In this document: positions 15,921 through 25,437 of the stretch, in pieces | Layout of the letters: each line of letters starts with the position of its first letter | Numbering within the stretch: position 1 is the first letter of the stretch | Origin: JALZOC01 sp035758845 | GTDB taxonomy: Bacteria > Acidobacteriota > Vicinamibacteria > Vicinamibacterales > 2-12-FULL-66-21 | Direction of reading: 5' to 3' | DNA: 64,000 bases | NCBI GenBank assembly: GCA_035758845.1 | Contig: DASTVZ010000051.1 | Location: 18,464-82,463 of the forward strand | The notes under the pieces: model-generated | What the model saw: only the letters and a program-made list of their open reading frames with translations | Database searches by the model: none | Told to the model about the DNA's origin: nothing | Made by a program: the position numbers and the translations under genes

Positions 15921-16118
15921 CGGCACCTCACTTACCGACGAGGATAGTCCTGACGCCTGCCGATTTCCAACTCGGTCGAGCCGGCGCGGGTAGCTCTTTG
16001 CATGACGCATTGAGCGGGCGTCGATTTGCGGGCGTTTCGTCGCGTGATCGACGGATTTCCGGAGATACCCTCGAGGTTTGCCTTCGGATTTCCGGCAGGG
16101 CTTCTTGGGAGGGATGCA

Positions 16119-17891
16119 GTGGAAGATCGCCTCTCCCGGCTGGAGTCGCGAGTCGCGTACCTCAGCGATCGTGTTGCCAGTCTCGAGCAACGTCTCGAAC
16201 GCGACGAGGAGCGCTCTCCGGGGATTATTGCCGCGTCCCGTGATCGCTCGGCATTCGACCCATCCATCGATACCGAGAAGATTCGCGTTCAATACTTGCT
16301 CGGGCTTGCCGGCCGCACGTTGGTTGTACTTGGCGGCGCATATCTCCTGCGCGCCTTCACCGAATCGCGGCTTCTGACGGCATTCGCTGGGGTCGGTCTC
16401 GGAATTCTTTACGGCGCACCCTGGCTGTTACTCGCGTCCCGGGCGGCTGCTCGCGGTGCCCAACTCGACGCGTTCGTTCACGCGCTCACCGCCGCGCTCA
16501 TTGGTTACCCGCTTGTCTGGGAGGCGACTCTTCGCTTCGGTGTCGCCTCCGCGCCGCAGAGCGCTGCATTACTTGGAATCCTCACCAGCGGCGCCTTCGT
16601 CCTGTCTTGGGCCCGCTCGCTTCAGGGCCTTGCCTGGGTCGCCATGATCGGGACCTTGATCTCTGCGATCGGCCTCGCGATCGGCACCGGCGTTTGGATC
16701 CCCTACACCGTGGTCGGAATAGCTGTCGGCATCGGAACGTTGTGGCTCGGATATACGCGCGACTGGACCGCCCTGCGATGGCCGGCCGCGGCCATCGCCA
16801 ATGCGATGCTGCTGATTGTGACCGCCCGTTCGGCCGTGCACGGTCACTTGAGGGCGGCGTTGGCCGTGCAGATGTTGATGCTCGCCGGGTATCTGGGGAG
16901 CTTCGCCATTCGTACGCTCTTTATTGGCAGGCCGGTCATCCCATTCGAGGTAGCGCAATCGATTTGCGTTCTGCTGGTCGCTTTTGGCGGCGCGATCTCG
17001 CTGATTCGCGGCAGCGGCTCGAATGTCCTCGTTGTGGGCGTCGCGAGCCTCGTACTCGCAGTGGCTGGATATGTTGTCGCGTTCTCTTTCGTCGATCGCC
17101 ATCGGCACCGAAAGAACTTCTTCTTCTACGCGCAGCTCGCGCAACTCTTCGCCATCGTCGGGATTGGCCTGTGTGTCGGCAGTGCCGCTGGATCGGCAGT
17201 GTACTCACTCGCAGCGGTTGTGACCGCCGCGCTCGCGCGACACAAGGGACGTCTGACGCTCGCCCTACAAGCCGCCGTTTACGCGATTGCCGGAGCGCTG
17301 GCCTCAGGATTGGTGGAGCACGCCACGATGGCGTTGTTATCGGCCGCGATGGATTCGTACTTTTTTTCTCTCACATCCATGCTGGCGCTGACGGCGCTCG
17401 TCGTCGTGACGTTTCTTCCGGTGAGAAATCCGATCAAATCGGCCGCAGTTTTGGCGAGCGTTCTGCGTGTCGTGCTGCTTGCTCTTCTCGTGTGGACCGC
17501 TGCCGGTGTGTCGATCGCCATCCTTGTACTACTTGGTGGCGAGCACATGGGCGGCCCCTTGCTGTCGACAATTCGCACCGCGGTACTCGTGTTCGCCACG
17601 TTGGCACTTGCCTTTGCGGCTCACTATGCACGCGCCCGCGAGGCGGCTTGGCTTGTTTATCCGCTGCTGTTGGTCGCCGGCATGAAGCTCGTAGTGATTG
17701 ATTTTCCCCAGGGCCACCCCCAGACGCTGTTTGCGGCCCTCGCGCTCTATGGGATCGCGCTCAGCGCCGCGCCGCGGCTACTGCGTCGAGCCGTGCTTCC
17801 ACCACGTACCCCTTCCTCGGGGCGAACGCCCGGTGCGGCTCGAACAGCGTCGGCGGACGCGCTCGCCGTTGCACGAGAGCGTCGCCTGTAA
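16119..17891 (+). CDS. Polytopic membrane protein, DUF2339-like
   Basis: 590 residues from GTG 16119, which has GGGAGG at 16108-16113. A short coiled coil (VEDRLSRLESRVAYLSDRVA, SLEQRLERDEE) is followed by about 17-18 hydrophobic helices packed to the end, many Ala/Val/Leu/Gly-rich. N-terminal coiled coil plus a long run of membrane helices is the plan of DUF2339 proteins, whose function is unknown. Early helices read TLVVLGGAYLLRAFTESRLL and GILYGAPWLLLASRAAARG. The start could be further upstream (16026), but that part lacks protein-like character. Confidence 0.75.
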   Translation: MEDRLSRLESRVAYLSDRVASLEQRLERDEERSPGIIAASRDRSAFDPSIDTEKIRVQYLLGLAGRTLVVLGGAYLLRAFTESRLLTAFAGVGLGILYGAPWLLLASRAAARGAQLDAFVHALTAALIGYPLVWEATLRFGVASAPQSAALLGILTSGAFVLSWARSLQGLAWVAMIGTLISAIGLAIGTGVWIPYTVVGIAVGIGTLWLGYTRDWTALRWPAAAIANAMLLIVTARSAVHGHLRAALAVQMLMLAGYLGSFAIRTLFIGRPVIPFEVAQSICVLLVAFGGAISLIRGSGSNVLVVGVASLVLAVAGYVVAFSFVDRHRHRKNFFFYAQLAQLFAIVGIGLCVGSAAGSAVYSLAAVVTAALARHKGRLTLALQAAVYAIAGALASGLVEHATMALLSAAMDSYFFSLTSMLALTALVVVTFLPVRNPIKSAAVLASVLRVVLLALLVWTAAGVSIAILVLLGGEHMGGPLLSTIRTAVLVFATLALAFAAHYARAREAAWLVYPLLLVAGMKLVVIDFPQGHPQTLFAALALYGIALSAAPRLLRRAVLPPRTPSSGRTPGAARTASADALAVARERRL

Positions 17892-17901
17892 GTCTCAAAT
17901 C

Positions 17902-18255
17902 TCATCTTCCGGCATGGAGATCCGCATGGTGGTGCCAGCTCACCAGAAAGAGCACACCAACCAGCAACAGCGGACCGGAAATAGCGACAATCCAATCAAG
18001 ACGCCCTCTCACCATCATGGCGTAGAGCACCGCAAGGCCGATGAATGCGATCGCGCCGATCCACTGATATCTCCAGGCCACGGCGACGACTGCGAGCACG
18101 AGCAGCGACGGAATGAGGTGAATCGCAAAATCGGGTAACGCCGACACCCCCGAGCGTTCGTTGAACGCATCCATCGCGAACAACGCGAGGAATGCGGCGA
18201 CGACGATTCCAGCAATCCTGGGTCCCCACAACAGAAGGTTTTGCGTGCTTGTCAT
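17902..18255 (-). CDS. Small four-helix membrane protein
   Basis: 117 residues from ATG 18255. Four hydrophobic helices are seen: GIVVAAFLALFAMDAF, LIPSLLVLAVVAVAWR, WIGAIAFIGLAVLYAMM and WIVAISGPLLLVGVLFLVSW, ending HHHADLHAGR, which is His-rich. I recognise the general type as a short uncharacterised membrane protein of soil bacteria but cannot give it a function. It converges with the DUF2339-like gene, leaving 10 bp between stops. Confidence 0.75.
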   Translation of the reverse strand: MTSTQNLLLWGPRIAGIVVAAFLALFAMDAFNERSGVSALPDFAIHLIPSLLVLAVVAVAWRYQWIGAIAFIGLAVLYAMMVRGRLDWIVAISGPLLLVGVLFLVSWHHHADLHAGR

Positions 18256-18431
18256 TTCCTTATACTCCGGCAACGTTTACACACGAATATCTCCCTAAAG
18301 CACGCGTTTGTAATGAAGGAACGATGTGTAACCGTGAGATTTCGCTGAAACACCGCGTTTTTCCGGTCAATGTCCGATACCGCTCGCGTCTTGCTCTTCG
18401 ACGTGTGGATCCGTTCGGGGAGTCGAAGATC

Positions 18432-18632
18432 ATGAAACAGCGAATCGCGATGCTGTGCTGCGTGATGATGTTTCAGAGTTCCGTCGTCATCGCTGGTGAG
18501 ACGGGAGACACTCTGCCGGTATCATCCGTGAGCGTCTCACAACAGCAGTCGAACATGGGTCCGCTCCGTCGCGCGTCGAATCGGACGCAGTCAGGACGAC
18601 GGTTAACACAGCCGGTCGGCAACCGTCAGTGA
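18432..18632 (+). CDS. Short secreted peptide of unknown function
   Basis: 66 codons from ATG 18432. A signal peptide (MKQRIAMLCCVMMFQSSVVIA) precedes a Ser/Gln/Arg-rich mature part of about 44 residues (VSSVSVSQQQSNMGPLRRAS). There is no clear RBS (GAAGAT is nearest). Translation in another frame continues to look ordered after the stop (VNRSLARDSAVARAIVSSLA), so this may be a longer gene broken by a one-base shift near 18630. Confidence 0.4.
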   Translation: MKQRIAMLCCVMMFQSSVVIAGETGDTLPVSSVSVSQQQSNMGPLRRASNRTQSGRRLTQPVGNRQ

Positions 18633-18718
18633 ATCGAAGTCTCGCAAGGGACTCGGCGGTGGCTCGCGCGATCGTCAGCAGCCTGGCTGGCGCCAGAACT
18701 GATCAGGCGTCGGCGGGC

Positions 18719-19606
18719 TCAGTGCTTGAACGGCCCGCCCGTGTCCTTGAACCATCCGCCACTATCCTTGTAGGGTGACCACTCGGCATCTTTGAATGGC
18801 GAGGGAATCGGCGCCGCTGTCGTCGGCTGCACAGCTTCCTTGCGAGACAACCCCCACTTACGCAGCGTCACGTTCCCAGGAAATCCGCTGAACGTCGGTC
18901 CGACGAGGGTATACACGTCCGCCATTTGCTGCTTCGACAGCCCGGCGCGCACGGGAGCGCCGACGATGTTGGCGAGTTCGCGCACGAACGTCATTCCGTT
19001 GGCGCCCTGCGCGATGCGGCACGAGTGCAGCTCGATGAAGCCGAAGTTGTGCATCAGCGGGCCAATCTGAGCGAGCACTGACGCTAACGACTGCAGAAGC
19101 GAAAGGGTGATGACCGCATGCGCGGCGATGCCATCAATGCCACCCGTAGAGTGGCGGGAACCGGCTGAGACCGCGACAAGTCCTGGCCCACCGTGACCGT
19201 GCAATCGCAGCATCATGATCGACTGTTGGCCCCTGGCGCGAGCGCGGATTTCGTTCACCAGCTGCGCGACGCCATTCGACATCCCTCCGCTCTCAATGAC
19301 AATCGCCGACGGCGACGTCAATTTCGGCAGCGCGATTTCGACCACGGCAGGATCGGTGATGTCAACGGCCTCGACGACCTGCAACTGCGCTCGCGTGAGG
19401 AGAAAGCTCCATATCGGCGGGTCGGCCACACCTTTCGGTCCCGATTGCTTCATCACCTGCGCGCGAAACCGATCGACTGCCGCCGCGGTTTTTGCTCCGA
19501 AGCTGCCATCGGTCACAAGTCTTGGGCGAATGGACGGGTCGCGATTCAGAAGAATCTGGAGAGCAACGACGCGCGCACTTTTTTCACCACTTTCGACGCG
19601 CAGCAT
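18719..19606 (-). CDS. Peptidoglycan-binding-like and DUF4347-like (caspase-fold candidate) protein with C-terminal FKD repeats
   Basis: 295 residues. The start at 19606 has AGGGGGG seven bases upstream. Residues 10-50 (VVALQILLNRDPSIRPRL, TDGSFGAKTAAAVDRF) fit a PG_binding_1 domain. Residues 85-225 carry LRLHGHGGPGLVAV (His136/His138) and IELHSCRIAQGANGMTFVRE (Cys196), matching the HG...GC pattern of DUF4347, which resembles the His/Cys dyad of caspase-like hydrolases. The tail repeats a short unit (PFKDAEW, PYKDSGG, WFKDTGG, PFKH). No signal peptide is seen. The His/Cys reading is inference. Confidence 0.65.
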   Translation of the reverse strand: MLRVESGEKSARVVALQILLNRDPSIRPRLVTDGSFGAKTAAAVDRFRAQVMKQSGPKGVADPPIWSFLLTRAQLQVVEAVDITDPAVVEIALPKLTSPSAIVIESGGMSNGVAQLVNEIRARARGQQSIMMLRLHGHGGPGLVAVSAGSRHSTGGIDGIAAHAVITLSLLQSLASVLAQIGPLMHNFGFIELHSCRIAQGANGMTFVRELANIVGAPVRAGLSKQQMADVYTLVGPTFSGFPGNVTLRKWGLSRKEAVQPTTAAPIPSPFKDAEWSPYKDSGGWFKDTGGPFKH

Positions 19607-19763
19607 GGCAGACCCCCCTTATTTCAAGTCTATCCCTTTGCCGTGAACAGGTGGTGGTCTCTTCTCTCGTCACAGTAGAACGTCTTTCCGTTGAACGATC
19701 GCCCACTCGAGTCCGTAGAATAGACCGCGTGCCACGACCGGCCCCGTCGCCCGGAGACCCTCA

Positions 19764-22175
19764 ATGTCTGACCTGTTCAAGGAAATCCGGTACAGCTTTC
19801 GCGCGCTCCTGAAACGTCCCCTCCTCACCCTGACCGTCGCGACAACGCTGGCCCTCGGCCTCGGCGCGAACGCCGCCATCTTCAACCTGATCGATCGGCT
19901 CGTCCTCCGGCCTTATCCACTCGAGGACCCCGACTCGGTCGTCCTGCTATCCGAGACCGCGCCGAGTCTCGAATTCAAGAAAGAGGCGGTCTCTCCTGCC
20001 AACTTTCTTGATTGGCGCGCCGAGGCGCGAACGCTCGACTTTCTTTCCGGTTACGTGTGGTGGGATGCCAACCTCGTTGATCGGGGTAATCCAGAGCGGC
20101 TGCCCGGATTTCGGATCACCAGCGGATTTTTCGAGGCGTTGAGAGTGAAGCCGGCGCTGGGGCGGTCTTTGGTCCGTGACGACGAGACCTTCGGCCGTCA
20201 TCATGTCGTGATCGTCAGCGACGCATTGTGGAAGCGCCGGTTTGATGCCGACCCATCAGTGATCGGACGAGCCATCATCGTTGACGGAGAGCCGCACCAG
20301 ATCATCGGCGTCATGCCGCCGCGGTTTGCATTTCCTGACGGCTCTCAAATCTGGGCGCCGGTTGCATTCGACCCCAAAACGCCTCCGAGCCGCACGGCCA
20401 GATACCTTACTCCAATTGCGCGCATCCGCAACGGAAGCACGCTCGAGGGCGTGCAGTCAGAACTGTCGCTCATCGCGGCGCGGCTCGCGCGCGAGTACCC
20501 GCAAGCAAACCGTAATCACGGCGTTCATGTCTACACGTTGACGCAGGGCATGCTTGACGAGGGGACCGGTGCGTTGCTGTCGCTATGGCAGGCATCGGCG
20601 TTCATCGTGCTCCTCATTGCCTGCGCGAATATCGCGAACCTCTTGTTGGCACGCGCGTCGGAGCGGCGGCATGAAACAGGCGTGCGCATCGCGCTCGGAG
20701 CGACACGCGGCCGGATCGCACGCGAGTCGCTGATCGAAAGCGCGCTCCTTGCAATGATCGCGGTCCCACCGGCATTGGGATTTGCCTGGCTCAGTCTCTA
20801 CGCGCTGCGTATCAGCATGCCCGCCAACATCCTGCGGTTCGTGCCCGGCTTCGAATCGCTGGGTCCCGACTTTCGACTGGTCGCCTTCACGATTGGAATC
20901 GCCTTCGTCACAGCGTGCATCTTCGGGCTGCTGCCGGCACTGCAGTCAGCACGATCGTCAGTGACGGAAACGCTGAAAGAAGGGGGCCGCACATCGACCG
21001 GGCGTCAAACGATTCGTCGCGCGATTGTCGTTCTCGAGATCGCCATTGCGCTGCCGCTACTCGTCGCCGCGGGACTCGGTGTTGTCGGTACCCATAAATT
21101 TCTCACCGGGCCCCAGGGATACGATCCAGATGGGCTTCTCACCATGAAGCTCATCCTGCCGGACCGTAGTTATCCCGACGACGCAGCACGGCGGCTTTTC
21201 GTGACGAAGACGATCGATGCTCTCCGTCAGATCGCCAGCGTGGAGCAGGCGGCGGCGATCAACAACATGCCGACGAGCGGCTCGAACTCGTCGCGTGCAG
21301 TTGACATCGAAGGCCATCCCCCGGCCGATTCAAATAACCTTCCGTCGGTGGATTACCGGACAATCACCAGTGATTACTTTTCGGCGTTGCGCATACCGGT
21401 GGTCCGCGGGCGTGCTTTCAATGCCGCCGATCGCGAAGACACGCAACCGGTCGTAATTGTGTCGCAATCGATGGCGCGGAAATTCTGGCCGAATGAAGAA
21501 CCGATCGGACGGCGAATGAAGGTGCGCAATGGCCCATGGTTGACCGTCGTCGGGATTTCCGGCGATGTGATCCACGATTGGTTCAACCGTCGAAATACAC
21601 CCGCAATATATCGGCCCTTGGCTCAATCGCCGGATGATTATCTGTGCCTTGTCGTTCGCACGAGTGGCGAACCGACGGCCATCGCACCAGAGGCGCGACG
21701 TGCCTTGCTGAATATCGATCCGGACCAACCCGTGTTCGACGTGATGACGATGCGCCGTGCGCTCCACGAGCGGACGATCGGTCTGCAGTACCTCGCGGCA
21801 ATCATGACGACGTTTGCCGCAATCGCGCTTCTGCTCGCGACCGTCGGCCTCTACGCACTGGTAACGTACTTCGTCGCGCAACGGCGGCACGAAATCGGCG
21901 TTCGCATCGCGCTCGGCGCATCGGCGCGGGACGTCGTGAGATTGACGGTCGGGCAGGCGCTGCGAATGACGCTGACCGGCGCGGCGATCGGTGCCATCCT
22001 CGCCGTGGCACTCAGCCGCCTGATGCAAGCCGGCCTGCTCGGGATCGCCTCCAGCGATCCACGAATCCTGGTTGCATTCGCGTCAGTCTTGATAGTGGCG
22101 GCGCTTGTGGCCGGTTACGTGCCGGCGCGAAGAGCGGCGGCGATCGATCCGATCGCCGCGCTGAGGGTGGAGTAG
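19764..22175 (+). CDS. ADOP-type duplicated orphan permease (MacB/FtsX family)
   Basis: 803 residues. It starts MSDLFKEIRYSFRALLKRPL and LALGLGANAAIFNLIDRLVL, then has a MacB-type periplasmic core, an FtsX helix set (ACANIANLLLARASERRHET, VRIALGATRGRIARESLIES), a second periplasmic part and a second FtsX set ending YFVAQRRHEIGVRIALGASA and PARRAAAIDPIAALRVE. This duplicated form, without its own ATPase gene, is highly expanded in Acidobacteriota. Members are thought to be parts of exporters or of efflux and stress systems. No PadR regulator is encoded next to it, unlike many ADOP loci. Confidence 0.93.
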   Translation: MSDLFKEIRYSFRALLKRPLLTLTVATTLALGLGANAAIFNLIDRLVLRPYPLEDPDSVVLLSETAPSLEFKKEAVSPANFLDWRAEARTLDFLSGYVWWDANLVDRGNPERLPGFRITSGFFEALRVKPALGRSLVRDDETFGRHHVVIVSDALWKRRFDADPSVIGRAIIVDGEPHQIIGVMPPRFAFPDGSQIWAPVAFDPKTPPSRTARYLTPIARIRNGSTLEGVQSELSLIAARLAREYPQANRNHGVHVYTLTQGMLDEGTGALLSLWQASAFIVLLIACANIANLLLARASERRHETGVRIALGATRGRIARESLIESALLAMIAVPPALGFAWLSLYALRISMPANILRFVPGFESLGPDFRLVAFTIGIAFVTACIFGLLPALQSARSSVTETLKEGGRTSTGRQTIRRAIVVLEIAIALPLLVAAGLGVVGTHKFLTGPQGYDPDGLLTMKLILPDRSYPDDAARRLFVTKTIDALRQIASVEQAAAINNMPTSGSNSSRAVDIEGHPPADSNNLPSVDYRTITSDYFSALRIPVVRGRAFNAADREDTQPVVIVSQSMARKFWPNEEPIGRRMKVRNGPWLTVVGISGDVIHDWFNRRNTPAIYRPLAQSPDDYLCLVVRTSGEPTAIAPEARRALLNIDPDQPVFDVMTMRRALHERTIGLQYLAAIMTTFAAIALLLATVGLYALVTYFVAQRRHEIGVRIALGASARDVVRLTVGQALRMTLTGAAIGAILAVALSRLMQAGLLGIASSDPRILVAFASVLIVAALVAGYVPARRAAAIDPIAALRVE

Positions 22176-22186
22176 CCGGTCGAAGG

Positions 22187-22405
22187 TCAGCGATCCCCGC
22201 GGTCCCCTTGACCTCGCTTGGCCCTCGTCTTACTTCGTCGACGCCGATCGTTGGACAGCGATCTCCCCACGTCGTCTGACTCGGTGAACCGACCGCTCGC
22301 TCCTCGTCTCACGTATCGCCTGTCGCCGCGAGGTGAGATCAGCTCTCGCTCTGCGGCGCGTCTTCTAGAGGTCGACTTCCGTGCGGTGGAACTCTTTTTT
22401 GCCAT
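22187..22405 (-). CDS. Small basic protein with RYVRR...GRF and GQGDRGD motifs
   Basis: 72 residues from ATG 22405, preceded by GGAGGGAGG eight bases upstream. It is rich in Arg, Lys and Ser: AKKSSTARKSTSRRR, ERELISPRGDRRYVRRGASG, RFTESDDVGRSLSNDRR and the end KRGQGDRGDR. I recall this as a conserved short family of unknown function in soil bacteria. It may bind nucleic acid, which is an inference from charge only. It converges with the ADOP permease. Confidence 0.7.
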   Translation of the reverse strand: MAKKSSTARKSTSRRRAAERELISPRGDRRYVRRGASGRFTESDDVGRSLSNDRRRRSKTRAKRGQGDRGDR

Positions 22406-22665
22406 GGATGTGCCTCCCTCCGGAGTTCCTTGCAACTCTGTCGCCCGAAAGGCTCAACAGTGAGCGGAGCGAAGCGTTCGAAATGTGATCGAATACCGCA
22501 GAGTCGAAACGGCCGGGATGTGGTGCTCGAACGCGTTTCTACATACGTTCGTCATCAAGTACGCCGACCTGCGCTCGAGCTGAATTTCGTCTGTCGCGAT
22601 GTGGCACGGACGCCGATGGTCGCGGTTGCTACAATGAACTCTGCCAGCCAGAGCCAGGGAATCCA

Positions 22666-24330
22666 ATGACTATGTTCCACGCCGTCGTGCTTGCAACTAT
22701 CGCCATGGCGATCCCGCAGGCTGCCGCTGCCGCGCAGACGACCGGCTCCCTCCGCATAAAGGTGGCACTCGCCGACCCGGAGCAGAAGCCGATACCAATC
22801 CCACGTCATGTGCTGCTCATCAGCGACAACCCCGCAAGCGCGCCGCCTCGTCGCGTGATCACGGCACTCGATGGCACTGCCGAGGTGCAGCTGCGTCCGG
22901 GGAACTACACCGTCGAATCGGATCAGCCGGTTGCCTTCCAAGGCAAGTCGTACGAATGGATGCAGATCCTCGACATCGTCGCAGGCCGCACCGTGGACCT
23001 CGAGCTGACGATGAAAAACGCGCAAGTCGGTACTGCGACTTCATCGACGGCGACGGTCTCTTCCGCTATTGCATCCGACCCGTCGCTGCTGCTCATGCCG
23101 TGGAATGACAGCGTGTTTGGCATTTGGACGCCGACGACGCACGCCTCCGGATTCCTCATCGACGCGAGCGGCCTGATCGTCACCAACCAGCGCGCCGTCG
23201 GAACGGCGGCGGCGGTCGAAGTGCAGCTCACCGCAACGGTGAAAGTCGCCGGACGCGTTCTGGCGACCAATGCCGATCGTGACGTGGCGCTCGTCAGAGT
23301 GGATCCGAAGACCATCGAGTCTCTGCGGCCGATCGACATGAAATGCGGGCAGCCGGCGACGAAGCCAGTGATTGAACGTCAGGAGATCTATACGATCGCG
23401 GCGCCGCTCCGTCAGCACAAAGGCATGACACCTGGAGTCGTGTTGCGAGTGGGACCTCGCGCGATCGAGTCCGATTTCAGGTTGGCGATCGGCGGCTCGG
23501 GGGGTCCGGTATTCACTGCCGATGGCGCGTTGCTGGGGATCACATCGGTTGTCGACGAGAAGGATGCGACGGCACGCGGCGACCTCAAGGTCATTCGTAC
23601 TGAGGACGCATGCGAGGTCGTCGCGGCTGCACAGAAGGTCAAGGATGTGGCGGCCCCAGATGCGGGCCATTTGCCAGTCGAACCGAATCGACCTTTTCCA
23701 CCCGACGCGCTCAAGGAGATCGTTCAGCGCCGCGCAGGCAGCCTGAATCCGTATCCGATGACTTCGGAGGACTTCGATATCGGCTTCATCACTCCGGTGT
23801 TGGTCTATGGCGCGCAGTATCAGGCCGAGCAGGCGAGCAAACGAGATCGCAACGACCGCGGCCGACGCCCGGAGGATGTCGCCCCGCCGTTGCTGCGGCC
23901 GCAAATGGATTTCGGCAACTGGTCGGAATACGTGGCGGACGTTCCTCCCGTACTCATGATCCGCGTGACGCCGAAGTTCGAAGAAAGCTTCTGGACGAAA
24001 GTCGCGCGGGGAGCCGCGCAGACGCAGGGTATGGCGATCCCGGCGATCAAGCGATTCAAATCTGGATTCTCTCGCCTGCGCGCTTTTTGCGGGGACGCGG
24101 AGGTCACGCCGATCCATCCGTTCAAGCTGGAACAGAATGTCTCCGACACGAATACCGTGGTCGAAGGCTTGTACGTATTCGAACCGGGCGCGCTCGGACC
24201 CGAGTGCTCGAGCGTCAAACTAATTCTCTATTCCCAGAAGGAGCCCGACAAAGCCGATACCCGCGTCGTCGATCCGAAATTGATTCAGCAAATCTGGAGC
24301 GACTTCGCACCGTATCGTACGGGCCAGTAG
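22666..24330 (+). CDS. Secreted trypsin-like (S1C-fold) protein lacking the catalytic His
   Basis: 554 residues with a signal peptide (AVVLATIAMAIPQAAAAAQ). An Ig-like/carboxypeptidase-regulatory stretch is followed by a chymotrypsin-fold core: ASGFLIDASGLIVTNQRAVG, RDVALVRVD (Asp206) and AIGGSGGPVFTADGALLGI (Ser278). In HtrA-type proteases the motif is TNxHVV; here Arg176 stands in the His place. Asp and Ser are kept. The last 200 residues have no recognised domain. The protein may be a binding pseudo-protease. A TACAAT hexamer at 22632-22637 could be its -10. Confidence 0.8.
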   Translation: MTMFHAVVLATIAMAIPQAAAAAQTTGSLRIKVALADPEQKPIPIPRHVLLISDNPASAPPRRVITALDGTAEVQLRPGNYTVESDQPVAFQGKSYEWMQILDIVAGRTVDLELTMKNAQVGTATSSTATVSSAIASDPSLLLMPWNDSVFGIWTPTTHASGFLIDASGLIVTNQRAVGTAAAVEVQLTATVKVAGRVLATNADRDVALVRVDPKTIESLRPIDMKCGQPATKPVIERQEIYTIAAPLRQHKGMTPGVVLRVGPRAIESDFRLAIGGSGGPVFTADGALLGITSVVDEKDATARGDLKVIRTEDACEVVAAAQKVKDVAAPDAGHLPVEPNRPFPPDALKEIVQRRAGSLNPYPMTSEDFDIGFITPVLVYGAQYQAEQASKRDRNDRGRRPEDVAPPLLRPQMDFGNWSEYVADVPPVLMIRVTPKFEESFWTKVARGAAQTQGMAIPAIKRFKSGFSRLRAFCGDAEVTPIHPFKLEQNVSDTNTVVEGLYVFEPGALGPECSSVKLILYSQKEPDKADTRVVDPKLIQQIWSDFAPYRTGQ

Positions 24331-24336
24331 CGCCGA

Positions 24337-25437
24337 TCAGTGAGCGGCTGTCGGCAGGAAATAAAAGAGGATGGCGATCATCGCGTAAACGAGCATCAAC
24401 TGAACGCCCTTGTACCAGTTCGATCGACCATCGCCAGACACTATTGCCGCAATCAACACAGCCAGGAACAAGGTGCCAATTTCAGCGCGGCTGAAGGATA
24501 GTTCCAGCGGTTGCGGCGCGACCCAGCCACTCACGAGCACCAGAACGGGCGCAACGAATAGCGCGATCTGGATGCTACTGCCCATCGCGATGCCGATGGT
24601 GAGATCCAGCTTGTTCTTGCGGGCCATCGCAATTGCGGATCCGCTTTCGGCCGCACCGCCGATGACCGCGAGAAACACAATCCCGATGAACACCTCCGAC
24701 ATGCCGAGTGCCTTGCCTGTCCCTTCGGCGGCACCCACAAGGATTTCACTCATCCACGCCGCGAGGACCGACGCGGCGACCAGGCTGCCGCCGGCGCGTC
24801 CGACACTCCACTGCGGCCCTTCGTGACCGTGTTCCACTTCACTGACGGTCACGCTCTTGAAGTAGTCGGGGTGCGTCTTCAAAAGGAACACGAGGTAGAG
24901 CACGTAAGCGGCGAGGAGTACGAACGCGGTCCCGAGATTGACGAGTTTCTCCGCGTGAATGGTTCCTTCCGGCGAGAAGAATCGGTTGAACGCGCTGGGA
25001 ACACCCAGACTGACCGCGGAGATCAGCATCATCGAACTGTAAAGGCGCGCGGCACTGGAGTTGTATTCCTGTGTGTGTTGCCGCAGGCCGCCGAGAAAGA
25101 ACGCGACACCGGTCGCCAGCATCAGGTTGGCGAGAATCGATCCGATGATTGATGCGCGAACCATGTCGAAGAAACCAGCCCTGAGCGCGACCATCGCGAT
25201 GATCAACTCCGGCGCGTTACCAAAGGTCGCGTTCAACAGGCCGCCGATCGCGTCGCCGGTGCGAGTAGCGATCTGCTCGGTCGCCAGCACGATGAGCCGT
25301 GCGATAGGCACAATCGCGAGCGCGGCCGAGAAGAAGAGCACGGGATCGGGTGCGTGCGCGTATTCCAGCGCGAGAGAAATTGGAATGAACGCGAGCAGCC
25401 AGTTGATCGACGGCTTGAGCGAGAGGGACGTGCTCAC
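24337..25437 (-). CDS. Ca2+/H+ antiporter (CaCA family)
   Basis: 366 residues with about 11 membrane helices. The two alpha repeats are clear: GGLLNATFGNAPELIIAMVA near the N-terminus and FLAVIGGAAESGSAIAMARK in the second half. The conserved acidic residues of both are present, and the acidic-rich loop is short. This matches the Cax/ChaA type that exchanges cytoplasmic Ca2+ for protons at the membrane. Its ATG overlaps the stop of the ion-channel gene upstream on the same strand by four bases, so they form one transcript. Only 6 bp separate it from the convergent protease-like gene. Confidence 0.92.
   Translation of the reverse strand: MSTSLSLKPSINWLLAFIPISLALEYAHAPDPVLFFSAALAIVPIARLIVLATEQIATRTGDAIGGLLNATFGNAPELIIAMVALRAGFFDMVRASIIGSILANLMLATGVAFFLGGLRQHTQEYNSSAARLYSSMMLISAVSLGVPSAFNRFFSPEGTIHAEKLVNLGTAFVLLAAYVLYLVFLLKTHPDYFKSVTVSEVEHGHEGPQWSVGRAGGSLVAASVLAAWMSEILVGAAEGTGKALGMSEVFIGIVFLAVIGGAAESGSAIAMARKNKLDLTIGIAMGSSIQIALFVAPVLVLVSGWVAPQPLELSFSRAEIGTLFLAVLIAAIVSGDGRSNWYKGVQLMLVYAMIAILFYFLPTAAH

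Noticed and set aside
15549..16292. 247-residue version of the OB-fold lipoprotein
   Set aside because: The lipobox signal starts at 15920 with a good RBS, and the added front overlaps the divergent gene and lacks sense.
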